From: an uncultured Alphaproteobacteria bacterium
GTDB lineage: Bacteria; Pseudomonadota; Alphaproteobacteria; Micropepsales; Micropepsaceae
Direction: 5' to 3'
Assembly: GCA_902826695.1 (NCBI GenBank)
Contig: CADEFU010000008.1
Coordinates: 105,568 to 169,567, forward strand
DNA length: 64,000 nt
This document shows, in pieces, positions 1 through 8,758 of the stretch. Each line of letters begins with the position of its first letter. The first letter of the stretch is position 1. The notes under the pieces are model-generated. The model ran no database searches. It was not told the origin of the DNA and worked only from the letters and a program-made list of their open reading frames with translations. The position numbers and the translations under genes were made by a program.

Positions 1-261
1 GCCTGAGATGCCGATCAGGCGTGCCGCGCTTTGCACGATCGGGTTCGGCGCGCTCTTGCCGTGGACCTTGTGGCTGAGGCCGATGTCGCGGTTGTCGAAG
101 CGGACAACACGGAAGCCCGCATCGGTCAATGCCTTCAACATCGTGTCCGGCCAGAACGTCATTTGCGCCGCAAGCCCCATGACGAGCAGGATCACGGGGC
201 CATCCTTTGGCCCCATGTCCTCGTACTCAAGCGTCAGGTTGTTGGCTTTGACTTGCGGCAT
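1..261 (-). CDS. Alpha/beta hydrolase, N-terminal part (cut by window edge)
   Basis: The minus-strand reading frame opens with ATG at 259-261 and runs off the left edge of the window, giving about 87 residues. The protein begins MPQVKANNLTLEYEDMG and continues with a hydrophobic strand (VILLVMGL), a WPD segment and VVRFDNRDIGLS. This matches the N-terminal strand and oxyanion-loop layout of alpha/beta hydrolases in which a DxRG-type motif becomes DNRDIG. The nucleophile elbow lies outside the window. It starts 6 bp after the stop codon of the wax-ester synthase gene, so the two are very probably one transcript; a lipase or esterase role with acyl lipids is an inference from that. Confidence 0.75.
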   Translation of the reverse strand, partial: MPQVKANNLTLEYEDMGPKDGPVILLVMGLAAQMTFWPDTMLKALTDAGFRVVRFDNRDIGLSHKVHGKSAPNPIVQSAARLIGISG

Positions 262-267
262 TTGTTC

Positions 268-1812
268 TTACTCGGCCGCCGAAACGATTGTGAGCTTCGG
301 CTTCTTCTTGCGCGATTTCGGCTTCTTGTTGCCTGGCGCGGGCGCGTCGGGGACGACAGCGACCGCGACCGGTTCAACCTTCGGCGCGGGGATCGGCTTC
401 TTCAGCGCTGAGGCCTTGAGCTCTTCGAACGCTTCTTGCAGGCAGTTCGCGTAGTTCTCAGGGTCCGGCATGATCGAGCGGTCGGAGGTGAAGGCGACCG
501 AGATGCGGCCGCAGTAGCTGAAGACCGGATGGATGATGCCCATGCCTTCGAACACGGGACCAAGTCCGAACTGTGTCACGAGGCGCGCGCCGTTCATGTA
601 GAGCGGGATCGGCGGGCCCGGGATGTTCGTGATTACGGTGTTGAACATCGGCGCGATGCGATTTGCCATGCCGAGGCGCACATACATGCGTGCAGCGAGG
701 CCCGACAATGTCGAGGGCATCAGGCGTGCGTACTCCGTCATCTGACGCGCGCCGGCGGCGTTCGTCAGGGCCTTCGAGTTTTCGGCCTCTTCGTGCACGT
801 ATTGCATGCGTCCGAACGGGTCGGCGATGTGCGTGCCGATCGGGATCGTCATAGCGGCGACTTGGTTGCCGAGCGCACCGCGTTCGTCCTTTGCGCGGAC
901 GGAGATCGGCGCCATCGCGACCAGCGATTCCGACGGAAGCTCGCTCTTGCCCTTCAGATACTTGCGCATCGCGCCGCCGCAGATCGCGACGATGGCGTCG
1001 TTGACCGTTGCACCTTGCCAACGGGCGCGAATATCCTTGATGTCGGCGAGCGAGAAATCGCGGCCGTCAACGACGCGGTTCTGTGTGACCGAACCGTTGA
1101 AGCGCGTGCGTGGGACGCTGCCGATCGAGGTGTGGAGGTTGCCGCGGATCAGGCCCATTGCGGACTTGAGAAGACCCGGGGCGACGTCGCCGGCGAGGCG
1201 CGCAAGGCGGACGGGGGTGGCCAGCGTGTTGAGCTGCGCGCGGGCGAGAAGCTCGATCGACGTCGGCGTGCGTTCGGGGATCCATGCGCGGTCCGGCGGA
1301 TTCACGGCGCCTGCCGGGTCGAGGCTGTGCACGGCGTTCATGATGTCGACGCCAGAAACGCCGTCGATTGCCGCGTGATGAATTTTCGAGACGATCGCGT
1401 AGGAGCCCTTTGGTACGCCTGGAATGTTGTTCAGGCCTTCGATGACCGTGAATTCCCAAAGGGGCTTCGAAAGGTCCATCGGGCGCGAGTGTAGGCGCGC
1501 CGCCTGGATGCACAGCTGGCGCCAGTCACCCGGCTGAGGCAGCGCAATGTGGCGCACGTGGTATTCGAGGTCGAAGTCGTTGTCGTCGACCCAATACGGG
1601 TAGTCGAGGCTCAAAGGCACGTTCGCGAGCTTGCGGCGGAAGCTCTTAGCGAGGTGCAGGCGCTCTTCGATGTGCGTGAGGATGTCCTTGAAGCGCACGA
1701 ACGAATTCGGCGCACTCGAGGGATCGTAGATTGCGATCGAGCCGATATGCATCGGCGTACGCGGCGTTTCCAAATAGAGAAACGCGGTGTCCATCGGTGA
1801 GAGTTGTTCCAT
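268..1812 (-). CDS. Wax ester synthase/diacylglycerol acyltransferase (WS/DGAT family)
   Basis: This protein of 514 residues belongs to the bifunctional WS/DGAT family, which transfers acyl groups from acyl-CoA to fatty alcohols or diacylglycerol to make neutral storage lipid. The catalytic HHxxxDG motif is present (H145, H146, D150, G151), preceded by a PLW segment at 117-119. The family's NIPGPxxPLY segment is present in the C-terminal half. The length is slightly above the usual 450-480 because of a Lys/Pro-rich tail (KKPKSRKKKPK). It lies upstream of an alpha/beta hydrolase gene and downstream of a TetR regulator gene on the same strand. Which substrate it prefers cannot be read from the sequence. 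Confidence 0.93.
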   Translation of the reverse strand: MEQLSPMDTAFLYLETPRTPMHIGSIAIYDPSSAPNSFVRFKDILTHIEERLHLAKSFRRKLANVPLSLDYPYWVDDNDFDLEYHVRHIALPQPGDWRQLCIQAARLHSRPMDLSKPLWEFTVIEGLNNIPGVPKGSYAIVSKIHHAAIDGVSGVDIMNAVHSLDPAGAVNPPDRAWIPERTPTSIELLARAQLNTLATPVRLARLAGDVAPGLLKSAMGLIRGNLHTSIGSVPRTRFNGSVTQNRVVDGRDFSLADIKDIRARWQGATVNDAIVAICGGAMRKYLKGKSELPSESLVAMAPISVRAKDERGALGNQVAAMTIPIGTHIADPFGRMQYVHEEAENSKALTNAAGARQMTEYARLMPSTLSGLAARMYVRLGMANRIAPMFNTVITNIPGPPIPLYMNGARLVTQFGLGPVFEGMGIIHPVFSYCGRISVAFTSDRSIMPDPENYANCLQEAFEELKASALKKPIPAPKVEPVAVAVVPDAPAPGNKKPKSRKKKPKLTIVSAAE

Positions 1813-1992
1813 GTTTCCTGTCCCTGTTTCCGGCTATCGAGCTGTGGCCGATATGACTCTCTGGTCCGAAGAAATGATCACGCCATTCGCCCGGTTAATG
1901 CTACAGGCGCCGGGTTGCTCCCCGGTCAATCTCTTCGCAGGTGCATATAAGAAAATGGAGTTGAGTTCAATGGTGCATCGCACAAAAGTGAG

Positions 1993-2011
1993 CGATGACA
2001 CTCCGTCATCG
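1993..2011. promoter_or_regulatory. Perfect 7-bp inverted repeat between the TetR gene and the WS/DGAT gene
   Basis: CGATGAC at 1993-1999 and GTCATCG at 2005-2011 form a perfect dyad with a 5-base spacer. The dyad lies in the 250-bp gap between the TetR stop and the WS/DGAT start. It could be an operator for the neighbouring TetR protein. Read on the minus strand, it is also a 7-bp hairpin about 55 bp past the TetR stop, followed by CTCACTTTT, so it could be a weak intrinsic terminator. A smaller GTGC/GCAC palindrome lies just to its left. Confidence 0.4.
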
Positions 2012-2065
2012 TTCTATTTCTGCGAAAAATGGCAGTTAATTCAGCGATGAAACTGACTGGAGTTG

Positions 2066-2695
2066 CTAGCGCGACAGTCCGTCGCGCGCCTTGAGTCCGT
2101 GCAGGAATATCTCAAGGGTCTGCCAATGGGCTTCGTTTGCACGCTTGGTATCGCCGGTTTTTGCCCACGAGATGGCGATCGCATTCCAGGCGGCAACGAG
2201 CGCTAAAGCGGCAGTTTCCGGCTCAATTTTGCGGCTGAACTCGCCTGATTTTTGACCACCAGCAACGATGCCGCCGACGAGCGTGAGCAGGCCAGGGGAG
2301 ACCTCGTTAAACGTGGCGCCGGACGCCGGTTGGGAGATCAGCTCCAGCACGATCTGGCGCATCAGGTGGCCATGAGCGCCCCACTCGGCCAGATACATCT
2401 TTAGCAGCGTTTTCAGGCGCTCAGACGCGTCCAGGCCGTCGCTCGCAAGCTTCTCTTCGACCTTGGCCGCCACTTCTTCATTGTATGCGAGAGCAAGCGC
2501 CGACTTGTTCGGAAAATGTAGGAAAAACGTGGCGTTTGCGACGTCGGCCGCCGTGCAGATGTCTTCGATTCTGACCTGGTCGTATGGCTTGTCGTCCATC
2601 AGGCGGAGGGCGGCGTCGAGGATGCGCCGGCGCGTCTCCATCTTCTTTCGCTCGCGCCGCGAGATCTGATTTTCCGGATCATACCCGCTCGACAT
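2066..2695 (-). CDS. TetR/AcrR family transcriptional regulator
   Basis: The protein is about 209 residues. An N-terminal helix-turn-helix is clear: TRRRILDAALRLM, then VRIEDICTAADVANATFFLHFPNK, the classic TetR arrangement with the FxHFxNK end of the recognition helix. The C-terminal ligand-binding domain is variable, as usual. The ATG at 2695 is preferred because GAGGG lies 9-14 bases upstream; the longer frame would start with TTG at 2713. It is transcribed toward the WS/DGAT and hydrolase genes, so local control of neutral-lipid synthesis is plausible but is inferred from position only. Confidence 0.9.
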   Translation of the reverse strand: MSSGYDPENQISRRERKKMETRRRILDAALRLMDDKPYDQVRIEDICTAADVANATFFLHFPNKSALALAYNEEVAAKVEEKLASDGLDASERLKTLLKMYLAEWGAHGHLMRQIVLELISQPASGATFNEVSPGLLTLVGGIVAGGQKSGEFSRKIEPETAALALVAAWNAIAISWAKTGDTKRANEAHWQTLEIFLHGLKARDGLSR

Positions 2696-2902
2696 CGAAA
2701 CCATCCCTCGCAACCGCGAAGAGCGCGGCCTACCTCTATTGCTGGAGACGACTCTAGCGGAGGGATTCTACCTCATGCAAGCCTTTGATTTATCGCTGCT
2801 TGTTTCGCCAGGCGGGCTTGGCAAGTGCCGTTGTTTGACCCTAGCGTCTAATATGTGTCGAGTGTGATGACTCGCACGGGTAGCAGTAACGGGGGCACAC
2901 AG

Positions 2903-3718
2903 ATGGCCGTTGTGGACGCTGCGTCGTTAGGCGTCGAGAAGATCAAGGCGCCTTCGCTGTTTTTGGCGCTGACCGAAGCGGGTAGAGCCGCCGGTGATTT
3001 CATTAGTCTCCAGGGGGCTTCTCCCCTGCTGAGTTTCGCGCCATCGGGTGATGGACATCCGGTCATGGTGTTGCCCGGGTTCTTGGCGGGCGGCGGCACG
3101 ACCTCTCCATTACGCCGTTTTTTGACGGGCAAGGGCTACGACACCCATTGTTGGGGCCTTGGGCGCAATCTCGGGCCGCATGCGATTGGGCCTGAGGGCG
3201 AGTTGCTCTCGCAGCGGCTTGAATCGATTTACCGCAAGACGAAGCGCAAGGTCAGCCTCGTCGGCTGGAGCCTCGGCGGGATCATGGCGCGCGAGCTCGC
3301 GAAGCGGCATCCCAAATATGTTCGCCAAGTCATCAGCATGGGCTCGCCGTTCGGCGCGAACCCGCGGGCGAACCACGTATGGCGGATCTATCAAGCGGTG
3401 ACGGGGCAGGAGCTCGACCCTGTCACGATGCAGGAAGCGTTCGACAATTTGTCCGAACCGCCCAAGGGCATTCCAACGACTGCAATTTATTCGCGAGGCG
3501 ACGGCGTCGTGGCGTGGCAGGTGTGCGTCGAGAAGAAGGCGAAGCACACTGACAATATCGAGGTCTATTCCTCGGTCAGCCATTGCGGGCTCGGTGTCAA
3601 TCCGGCGGTGTTCTTCGCGCTGGCTGATCGCTTGGCGTTGCCCGAGAACGAGTGGCGCCGTTTCGACCGGTCGGTCTCGCTTTGGCGGCAATACGTTTAT
3701 CCGTCGAGCGGGCACTGA
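2903..3718 (+). CDS. Alpha/beta hydrolase (lipase-like)
   Basis: The protein has 271 residues from the ATG at 2903, which follows a GGGGGC stretch; the frame can extend to a GTG at 2855. It shows VMVLPGFLAGG (oxyanion strand), the nucleophile elbow GWSLGG (Ser in GxSxG), an acid in YSRGDGVV and a C-terminal SHCGLG histidine. These are the order and spacing of an alpha/beta-hydrolase triad. There is no signal peptide, so it is probably cytoplasmic. The substrate is unknown. The nearby wax-ester genes make an acyl ester plausible, but the TetR gene separates them on the other strand. Confidence 0.85.
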   Translation: MAVVDAASLGVEKIKAPSLFLALTEAGRAAGDFISLQGASPLLSFAPSGDGHPVMVLPGFLAGGGTTSPLRRFLTGKGYDTHCWGLGRNLGPHAIGPEGELLSQRLESIYRKTKRKVSLVGWSLGGIMARELAKRHPKYVRQVISMGSPFGANPRANHVWRIYQAVTGQELDPVTMQEAFDNLSEPPKGIPTTAIYSRGDGVVAWQVCVEKKAKHTDNIEVYSSVSHCGLGVNPAVFFALADRLALPENEWRRFDRSVSLWRQYVYPSSGH

Positions 3719-4101
3719 GGGTCGCTTTCACAGGATTTGCGCTTCTGGTGCTTGCGGCGCCGCTGCGAGCCGACGATGCCTATCTTCGTTGCTCGACCGC
3801 TGAGTTGGCGGCTTTTGGCGAGCGCGAACCATCAACGTTCAGTCCCGCTGAATTTGTCTTGCCGAAGGAGCCGCAGATCAAAGGGTTTGCTGGCGGCGTC
3901 GTCGATCTGCTTGTTCGGCTGGACGCCAGCGGCCGGGTGCGCAAGGCATGCGTGGTCGACAGCAAGCCGCTTGGCGTCTTCGAGACCGTGTCCGTCGAAG
4001 CGGTCCGCAAATGGCGCTATGCACCGGCGGATGTGGCGACACTACCCAAAAGCGATCGGCGCAGAATGAAGGTGCGCGTCGGATTCACCCTGCAGCGCTA
4101 G
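3652..4101 (+). CDS. Exported TonB C-terminal-domain-like protein
   Basis: The protein is up to 149 residues, beginning with GTG at 3652; a TTG at 3682 would also work. The frame overlaps the 3' end of the hydrolase gene in another phase. A hydrophobic stretch (FTGFALLVLAAP) ending LRADD looks like a Sec signal peptide. The mature part has GGVVDLLVRLDASGRVRKACVVDSKP and later SVEAVRKWRYAPA, the pattern of periplasmic TonB-C domains (strand, DxxGxV, helix, WxYxPA). It has no N-terminal Pro-rich TonB linker, so it is not a complete TonB. It ends by sharing four bases (CTAG) with the convergent amidohydrolase gene. Confidence 0.65.
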   Translation: MAPFRPVGLALAAIRLSVERALRVAFTGFALLVLAAPLRADDAYLRCSTAELAAFGEREPSTFSPAEFVLPKEPQIKGFAGGVVDLLVRLDASGRVRKACVVDSKPLGVFETVSVEAVRKWRYAPADVATLPKSDRRRMKVRVGFTLQR

Positions 4102-5384
4102 TTCTTGTAAGCGGGCGGCAGCGGTGTCCCCAAATTACGATAGCGCTTCGCCAGTTCCTCGGCGCGGGAGGTCATCGGCTGGATTGCACCTTTGATGAGG
4201 ATCGCGATCGGTTGGCTTGACGGTTCCAGCGGGTCGCCGGTCCACACGACGATGTCGGCTTGTTTGCCACGGTCGAGGGTGCCGACCTTGGTTTCGCCAA
4301 AGATGCGGGCAGGGTTGACCGTCAGGGCGGCGAGCGCCGCTTTGTGAGGCAGGCCGTGGGCGACCGCATTGCCGGCGTTGTAACGGCCTTCGCGGGCGCG
4401 GTGACCACCGTCGCCGTTCGCGAAGGCGATCGTGACGCCTGCGGCGTGCAGGCGGGCAGCATTTTCCATCGTCGAGCCGCGGGCTTCAAAGCTCGAGGGC
4501 AGGTTCGCCGTCGGGTTTAGGAGGACGGGGACGCGGTCGCGCGCGATATCACTTGCAACCATCCACCCTTCTTCGGCGCCAGAGAGCACAATCTTCAGGC
4601 GGTATGCGCGGGCCAGTTTCAGGACCTCCAAGATGTCGCCGGCGCGGTGTACGCCGACGATTAGAGGCATGCGTCCGCGCACAACGGGGATCAGCGCGTC
4701 CAAGTCGGCTTTGGTGAAACGCAATTCGCGCGTGCCACCGGTGTTGTAGGCGCCGCGGCGGCGCGCGTACCAGCGGACATCGTCGAGGTCGGCACGTAGG
4801 GCAGTGATCGCCGAACCGCGGGCGCCGCCGGCGCGGGCCGCTCCGCCTGCACCCAGTTCGAGCACTTGGGCTGCGCGGGCGCGGGTTACAGGGTCCGCGC
4901 CGTCGGCGAGTGTGATCACGGCGGCTTGGCCCGCGAACAGGAGTTCGCGGCCGTCGCCGTCGCCGTAGGATGGTGTTACGAGCGCGCGGGTGACGCCGCC
5001 GAGGCGGGCGACCGGGATCACGATCGAGTTCGCATCGATGCCGTAGGCAATGTTGAACGCGGCGCTGAGGCCTGAGTTCGACGTCGCGTTATCGTTCGTC
5101 TCCTGCACGAGGTCCACTTCGACGGCGCCGATGTTGGTGCCGACGGCGAAGAAGCCGGGCGTGACCGCGCCGCCTTTCGCGTCGATGACGGTGGCGTTTG
5201 CAGGCACCCGTACGCGCGGGCCGATCGCTGCGATCCAACCGTTGTGAACCAGGATGGTGCCGGTAACGTCACCGCTTTTTCCCATCGTGTGGATGCGGGC
5301 GTTTGTGATGGCGACGGTGTCGGCCGAGGCTGCGGTCGCGAGGAATGCCAAGAGGCATGAGAATAGCATGGCGAAGCGGGTCAT
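4098..5384 (-). CDS. Exported amidohydrolase-family protein, metal site degenerate
   Basis: This 428-residue protein has a clear signal peptide (MTRFAMLFSCLLAFLATAASA). It keeps the amidohydrolase composite beta-domain (VAITNARIHTMGKSGDVTGT, then VIDAKGGAVTPG) and the C-terminal signature LTVNPARIFG and GTLDRGKQADIVVWTGDPLE. Where active members read TPGxIDxHxH it reads TPGFFAVGTNIG (residues 75-86), so the first two metal ligands are missing. It starts within the stop codon of the upstream amidohydrolase (TAATG overlap), so the two are translationally coupled. It may be a non-catalytic partner or use a different chemistry; I cannot tell which. Confidence 0.85.
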   Translation of the reverse strand: MTRFAMLFSCLLAFLATAASADTVAITNARIHTMGKSGDVTGTILVHNGWIAAIGPRVRVPANATVIDAKGGAVTPGFFAVGTNIGAVEVDLVQETNDNATSNSGLSAAFNIAYGIDANSIVIPVARLGGVTRALVTPSYGDGDGRELLFAGQAAVITLADGADPVTRARAAQVLELGAGGAARAGGARGSAITALRADLDDVRWYARRRGAYNTGGTRELRFTKADLDALIPVVRGRMPLIVGVHRAGDILEVLKLARAYRLKIVLSGAEEGWMVASDIARDRVPVLLNPTANLPSSFEARGSTMENAARLHAAGVTIAFANGDGGHRAREGRYNAGNAVAHGLPHKAALAALTVNPARIFGETKVGTLDRGKQADIVVWTGDPLEPSSQPIAILIKGAIQPMTSRAEELAKRYRNLGTPLPPAYKN

Positions 5385-6787
5385 TATTCGCCTCCCTTCG
5401 GTGCACCGACCATGAAGTCGGATTTCGGCTGGTATTGCGGATTGCTACGGTCGTAGATGAGCGCGCCATCAACGAAGACCTTGTCGGTTTTGGCGTAGAT
5501 CGAGAACGGGTTGGCGCTCCAGAGCACGACGTCGGCCATCTTGCCGGTCTCGAGTGAACCGGTTTTATCGGCGATGCCCATCATGCGGGCGGGATTTGCG
5601 GTGATCCATTTGATCGCCTCGGCCTCGGTGATGTTCAGGCCCAATCGTCGTCCGGCGGCGAGGGCGGCAGCGGCTTCTTGGTTCAGGCGTTGTGAGAGGA
5701 TGGCGTCGTCGGAGTGGATGACGGCGCAACCGCCCGCCGCGTGCACCAGCGCTGCGTTTGCTTCGATGCCGTCGATCGATTCCATCTTGAATCCCCACCA
5801 GCCGGCCCAGGTGGCGACGCAGATGCCTTCCTTCGCGAGCAGGTCGGCGACTTTGTAGGCTTCGGAGCCGTGGTGGAACGCAGAAATCTTGTAGCCGAAC
5901 TCTTTGGCGATATCGATCATGATCGCCATTTCGTCGGCGCGGTAGCAGTGGTTCTGCACCAGGATTTCACCGTCCAAGACGCCGGCCAGGGTATCGAGTT
6001 TCAGGTCGCGATCCGGCACCTCGCCCTTGCCTTCGGACGCGTAGTAGCCTTGCCACTTCTGCGCGTACTTCGACGCATCGAGCCATGCTTTGCGATAGCC
6101 CGCGACGTTGCCCATGCGTGTTGCGGGCGGTTGGTTGTTCGAGCCGTAGACGCGTTTCGGGTTTTCGCCGCACGCCATTTTGAGGCCGTAGGGTGCGCCC
6201 GGGAACTTCATGCCTTGCATCGTTGTTGAAGGCACATTCTTCAGCGTGACGGAACGGCCGCCGAATAGGTTTGCTGAACCCGGCAGGATCAACATGGACG
6301 TGACACCGCCGCGGCGTACGGCGTGAAAGCCTTCGTCCTGCGGCCAGATTGAGTGTTCGGCCCAGACCTCAGCCGTGTTCGGGCTGGTCGCCTCGTTGCC
6401 GTCGGACAGCGCCGGGCCGCCGGGCTGCGCATAGACGCCAAGGTGCGAATGCGAGTCAATGATGCCGGGGGTTAGGTATTTGCCCTTCGCGTCGATGACC
6501 GTATAGCCCGCGGGGACGGTGACATTCGTGCCCACGGCTTCGATCTTGCCGTCCTTGATGAGCAGCGTTGCGTTGTCGAGCTTCTCGCCCGTGCCGGTGA
6601 AGATCGTCGCGCCGACGAAGGCGGTCGGCTGGCCTGAGAATGGTTTGTAAGTGGACGGAAACGGGTTCGCGTCCGCTTTCGGGTCAAGCTTTGGGCGGGT
6701 TGGGCCCGGTGCTTCAGCTGCGGTCGTCGCGCAGCCGGAAACAAACAAGGCTGCCGCCAGGCATGCGGCCGCGAAGCGAACTGTCAT
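5384..6787 (-). CDS. Lipoprotein amidohydrolase (imidazolonepropionase-like)
   Basis: The protein has 467 residues from the ATG at 6787. A lipobox (LFVSGC) follows the N-terminal hydrophobic segment, so it should be membrane-anchored in the periplasm. The catalytic-domain entry reads TPGIIDSHSHLG with an intact HxH pair. Further histidines occur in QNHCYRADE and SAFHHGSEA, and an acid in AVIHSDDAIL. The C-terminal ITANPARMMGIADKTGSLETGKMADVVLW is the standard amidohydrolase ending. The reading frame extends upstream, but the lipobox fixes this start. It is the first gene of a coupled pair with the HxH-less homologue. Confidence 0.9.
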   Translation of the reverse strand: MTVRFAAACLAAALFVSGCATTAAEAPGPTRPKLDPKADANPFPSTYKPFSGQPTAFVGATIFTGTGEKLDNATLLIKDGKIEAVGTNVTVPAGYTVIDAKGKYLTPGIIDSHSHLGVYAQPGGPALSDGNEATSPNTAEVWAEHSIWPQDEGFHAVRRGGVTSMLILPGSANLFGGRSVTLKNVPSTTMQGMKFPGAPYGLKMACGENPKRVYGSNNQPPATRMGNVAGYRKAWLDASKYAQKWQGYYASEGKGEVPDRDLKLDTLAGVLDGEILVQNHCYRADEMAIMIDIAKEFGYKISAFHHGSEAYKVADLLAKEGICVATWAGWWGFKMESIDGIEANAALVHAAGGCAVIHSDDAILSQRLNQEAAAALAAGRRLGLNITEAEAIKWITANPARMMGIADKTGSLETGKMADVVLWSANPFSIYAKTDKVFVDGALIYDRSNPQYQPKSDFMVGAPKGGE

Positions 6788-7036
6788 CACCGTGATCTTC
6801 CCCCACAAGCAACTGTTGCGAACTATGCCATCGTCGCGTGCTTCGGCCAATTGCTCGCGAGGGGCGGGGTATGGTGAACAAGCCGGCATTTTTGGAACGA
6901 ATGCGCGGGACTTACCGGCGCGTGCGTTCGATCGGTTACCTGCCAACGAAGTTGTGAAGCCCGGTGTTGACCTTGGGGGCGACGCGCTCGCATAAGGACG
7001 CAGCAAGCCGCTTTGGCATTCATCGAGGGGGGTCCC

Positions 7037-7657
7037 ATGCAATCTATCGTTCGCTTTGGTTTCGTCGTCACATTCGCCCTCGGCCTGTCGGCGTGTGCCC
7101 TGTCCGAAGACACGGTCAGCCTGCAGTACACACCTATGGCGGGCGTCGGCGAAGTCGGCGGTGCTAAGCAAGCCAGCGTGGTGGTCAATGTCGTAGACGC
7201 ACGCTCGGACTACCGCGACCGGGTTAGCACCAAGAAGAACGGCTACGGCATGGAGATGGCCGCGATCCGATCGGACCGCGATGTTACGCTCGTCGTCAAA
7301 GAAGCGCTTGAGAGCGAGCTTCGGGCGCGCGGCTTCCGCGTTGGCGAGGGACCGGCGCAGACGAAGGTGGATCTCTTGAAGTTCTACAACGACTTCAAGA
7401 TCGGCTTCTTTAGTGGCGATGCCGTTGCCGACGTGACGTTCAACGTTCAGGTCGTTGGCGCGAACGGCGCGATCGCGTTCTCGAAGCCGATCAACTCAAG
7501 TGGCAAGGCTGCGGATATTATGCTCGCGAGCGGCTCGAATGCGAAAGAGGCGTTGGAGAATGGCCTGCGGACGGCGATCGCGAATCTGATGCAGGATCCG
7601 GAGTTCATGAGCGCGGTCATGAAGGCGGGCGCCGCGGGTGGCAAGCCCATCAGCTGA
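7037..7657 (+). CDS. YajG-like lipoprotein
   Basis: The protein is 206 residues from the ATG at 7037, which has GAGGGGGGT just upstream. The N-terminus is a lipoprotein signal (FALGLSACALS, Cys after LSA). The mature part has VNVVDARSDYRDRVSTKKNGYGMEM and an ELRARGFRVG segment, then an alternating strand/helix pattern. This is the arrangement of the YajG family of outer-membrane-associated lipoproteins, whose molecular role is poorly known. It lies 26 bp before folK on the same strand. Confidence 0.7.
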   Translation: MQSIVRFGFVVTFALGLSACALSEDTVSLQYTPMAGVGEVGGAKQASVVVNVVDARSDYRDRVSTKKNGYGMEMAAIRSDRDVTLVVKEALESELRARGFRVGEGPAQTKVDLLKFYNDFKIGFFSGDAVADVTFNVQVVGANGAIAFSKPINSSGKAADIMLASGSNAKEALENGLRTAIANLMQDPEFMSAVMKAGAAGGKPIS

Positions 7658-7683
7658 CGTCGAACCGGTAGGCGAGCGGCGGC

Positions 7684-8175
7684 ATGATCTTTGTTGCGCT
7701 CGGCGCCAATGTGCCATCGCCTGTGGGCCCGCCTGAGGTGACGCTGCGGTGCGCGCTTGAGGCTATGCCACGCCACGGCATTGCTGTTGCCGTGGCGTCG
7801 CCGTTCTACCGATCGCAGGCGTGGCCGAACCCAACCGATCCAGCGTTTGTGAACGCGGTCGCGCAGGTGAAGACGAAGCTCTTGCCGGGAGAGCTTCTGA
7901 AAGCGCTGCTTGGGATCGAAAAGGCGTTTGGCCGTGTGCGAAAAAGGCCGAACGAGCCTCGGACGCTCGACCTGGATTTGATCGACTATGGGGGGCTCGT
8001 AAGCGACGCAGAACAGCTGTCGCTGCCGCATCCCCGGATGCACGAGCGGGCGTTCGTGCTCAGGCCTCTTGCCGATGTCGCGCCAGGCTGGCGACATCCT
8101 GACACGGGGCAGAGCGTGGAGGTGCTCCTCGGAATTGTTGGGGAGGCAGGGCTGGAACGCCTTACGGATGCCTGA
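7684..8175 (+). CDS. folK: 2-amino-4-hydroxy-6-hydroxymethyldihydropteridine pyrophosphokinase
   Basis: This 163-residue protein of the usual length catalyses pyrophosphate transfer from ATP to 6-hydroxymethyl-dihydropterin in folate synthesis. The opening is MIFVALGANV (G/SN entry loop), followed by SPFYRSQAW, FVNAVAQV and IEKAFGRVRK. The signature PRTLDLDLIDYG carries the magnesium-binding Asp pair, and LPHPRMHERAFVLRPLADV is the family's C-terminal signature. Its place before rpoZ and rsh agrees with many alphaproteobacterial genomes. Confidence 0.96.
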   Translation: MIFVALGANVPSPVGPPEVTLRCALEAMPRHGIAVAVASPFYRSQAWPNPTDPAFVNAVAQVKTKLLPGELLKALLGIEKAFGRVRKRPNEPRTLDLDLIDYGGLVSDAEQLSLPHPRMHERAFVLRPLADVAPGWRHPDTGQSVEVLLGIVGEAGLERLTDA

Positions 8176-8257
8176 AAACTGCCGTTTTGCCCTTGTTTTC
8201 GCAGGCGCAGCACGCTAATTTTATTTCTCACCCTCATGCGAAGGATGCTCGCGCCCG

Positions 8258-8641
8258 ATGGCTCGCGTTACCGTTGAAGATTGCGTCGACAAGATCCCGA
8301 ACCGGTTTGAGCTGGTCATTTTGGCTGCTCATCGCGCGCGGGCGATCACCTCGGGCTCGCAGCTGACCGTCGATCGCGACAACGACAAGAACCCGGTCGT
8401 TGCGCTGCGCGAAATCGCGGCGACGAAGATGAAGCCGGAAGGTCTTCGCGAGGAGTTCCTGCTCAGCCTGCAACGCCACATCGAAACCGACGAGCCGGAG
8501 GCCGACCGGGCCGCGGCGGACGTGCCCGACACGCCCGAATTCGCAAACATCTCGGAAGCCGAATACGCACGCGCCATGCGCGCCGACTCCGACGTTAAGC
8601 GTCCAGAGGTGGTGGAAGAGGTTGACGAAGGGGACGTTTGA
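8258..8641 (+). CDS. rpoZ: RNA polymerase omega subunit
   Basis: The protein has 127 residues. The N-terminal half carries the omega fold: [27 protein letters not shown], then the [11 protein letters not shown] segment that contacts the beta-prime tail. The C-terminal 50 residues are acidic and of low complexity, as in other alphaproteobacteria. The gene is followed by rsh, the conserved omega/(p)ppGpp pairing. Confidence 0.96.
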   Translation: MARVTVEDCVDKIPNRFELVILAAHRARAITSGSQLTVDRDNDKNPVVALREIAATKMKPEGLREEFLLSLQRHIETDEPEADRAAADVPDTPEFANISEAEYARAMRADSDVKRPEVVEEVDEGDV

Positions 8642-8665
8642 GCCAGCCTTTTTGGCGCCCCACAT

Positions 8666-8682
8666 GCCGCCCGAGTGGCGGC
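8666..8682 (+). other. GC hairpin just after rpoZ
   Basis: GCCGCC at 8666-8671 and GGCGGC at 8677-8682 form a 6-bp stem with a five-base loop, 25 bp after the rpoZ stop. There is no T-run after it, so a classical intrinsic terminator is unlikely. It may mark an mRNA end or a processing site between rpoZ and rsh. Confidence 0.3.
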
Positions 8683-8758
8683 TATCGGTTCTGAAACTCG
8701 TCAACTTCGGCCATAGCGAAATTGGGAAGCGTTGGGCTCCTTGGGAGTGCCCGCTCTC

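Noticed and set aside
436..1494. A 352-codon plus-strand frame inside the WS/DGAT gene
   Set aside because: Arg/Asp/Val-rich shadow of a gene with intact catalytic motifs on the other strand.
8666..8682. Intrinsic terminator after rpoZ
   Set aside because: The stem is good but no T-run follows, so it is listed only as a hairpin.
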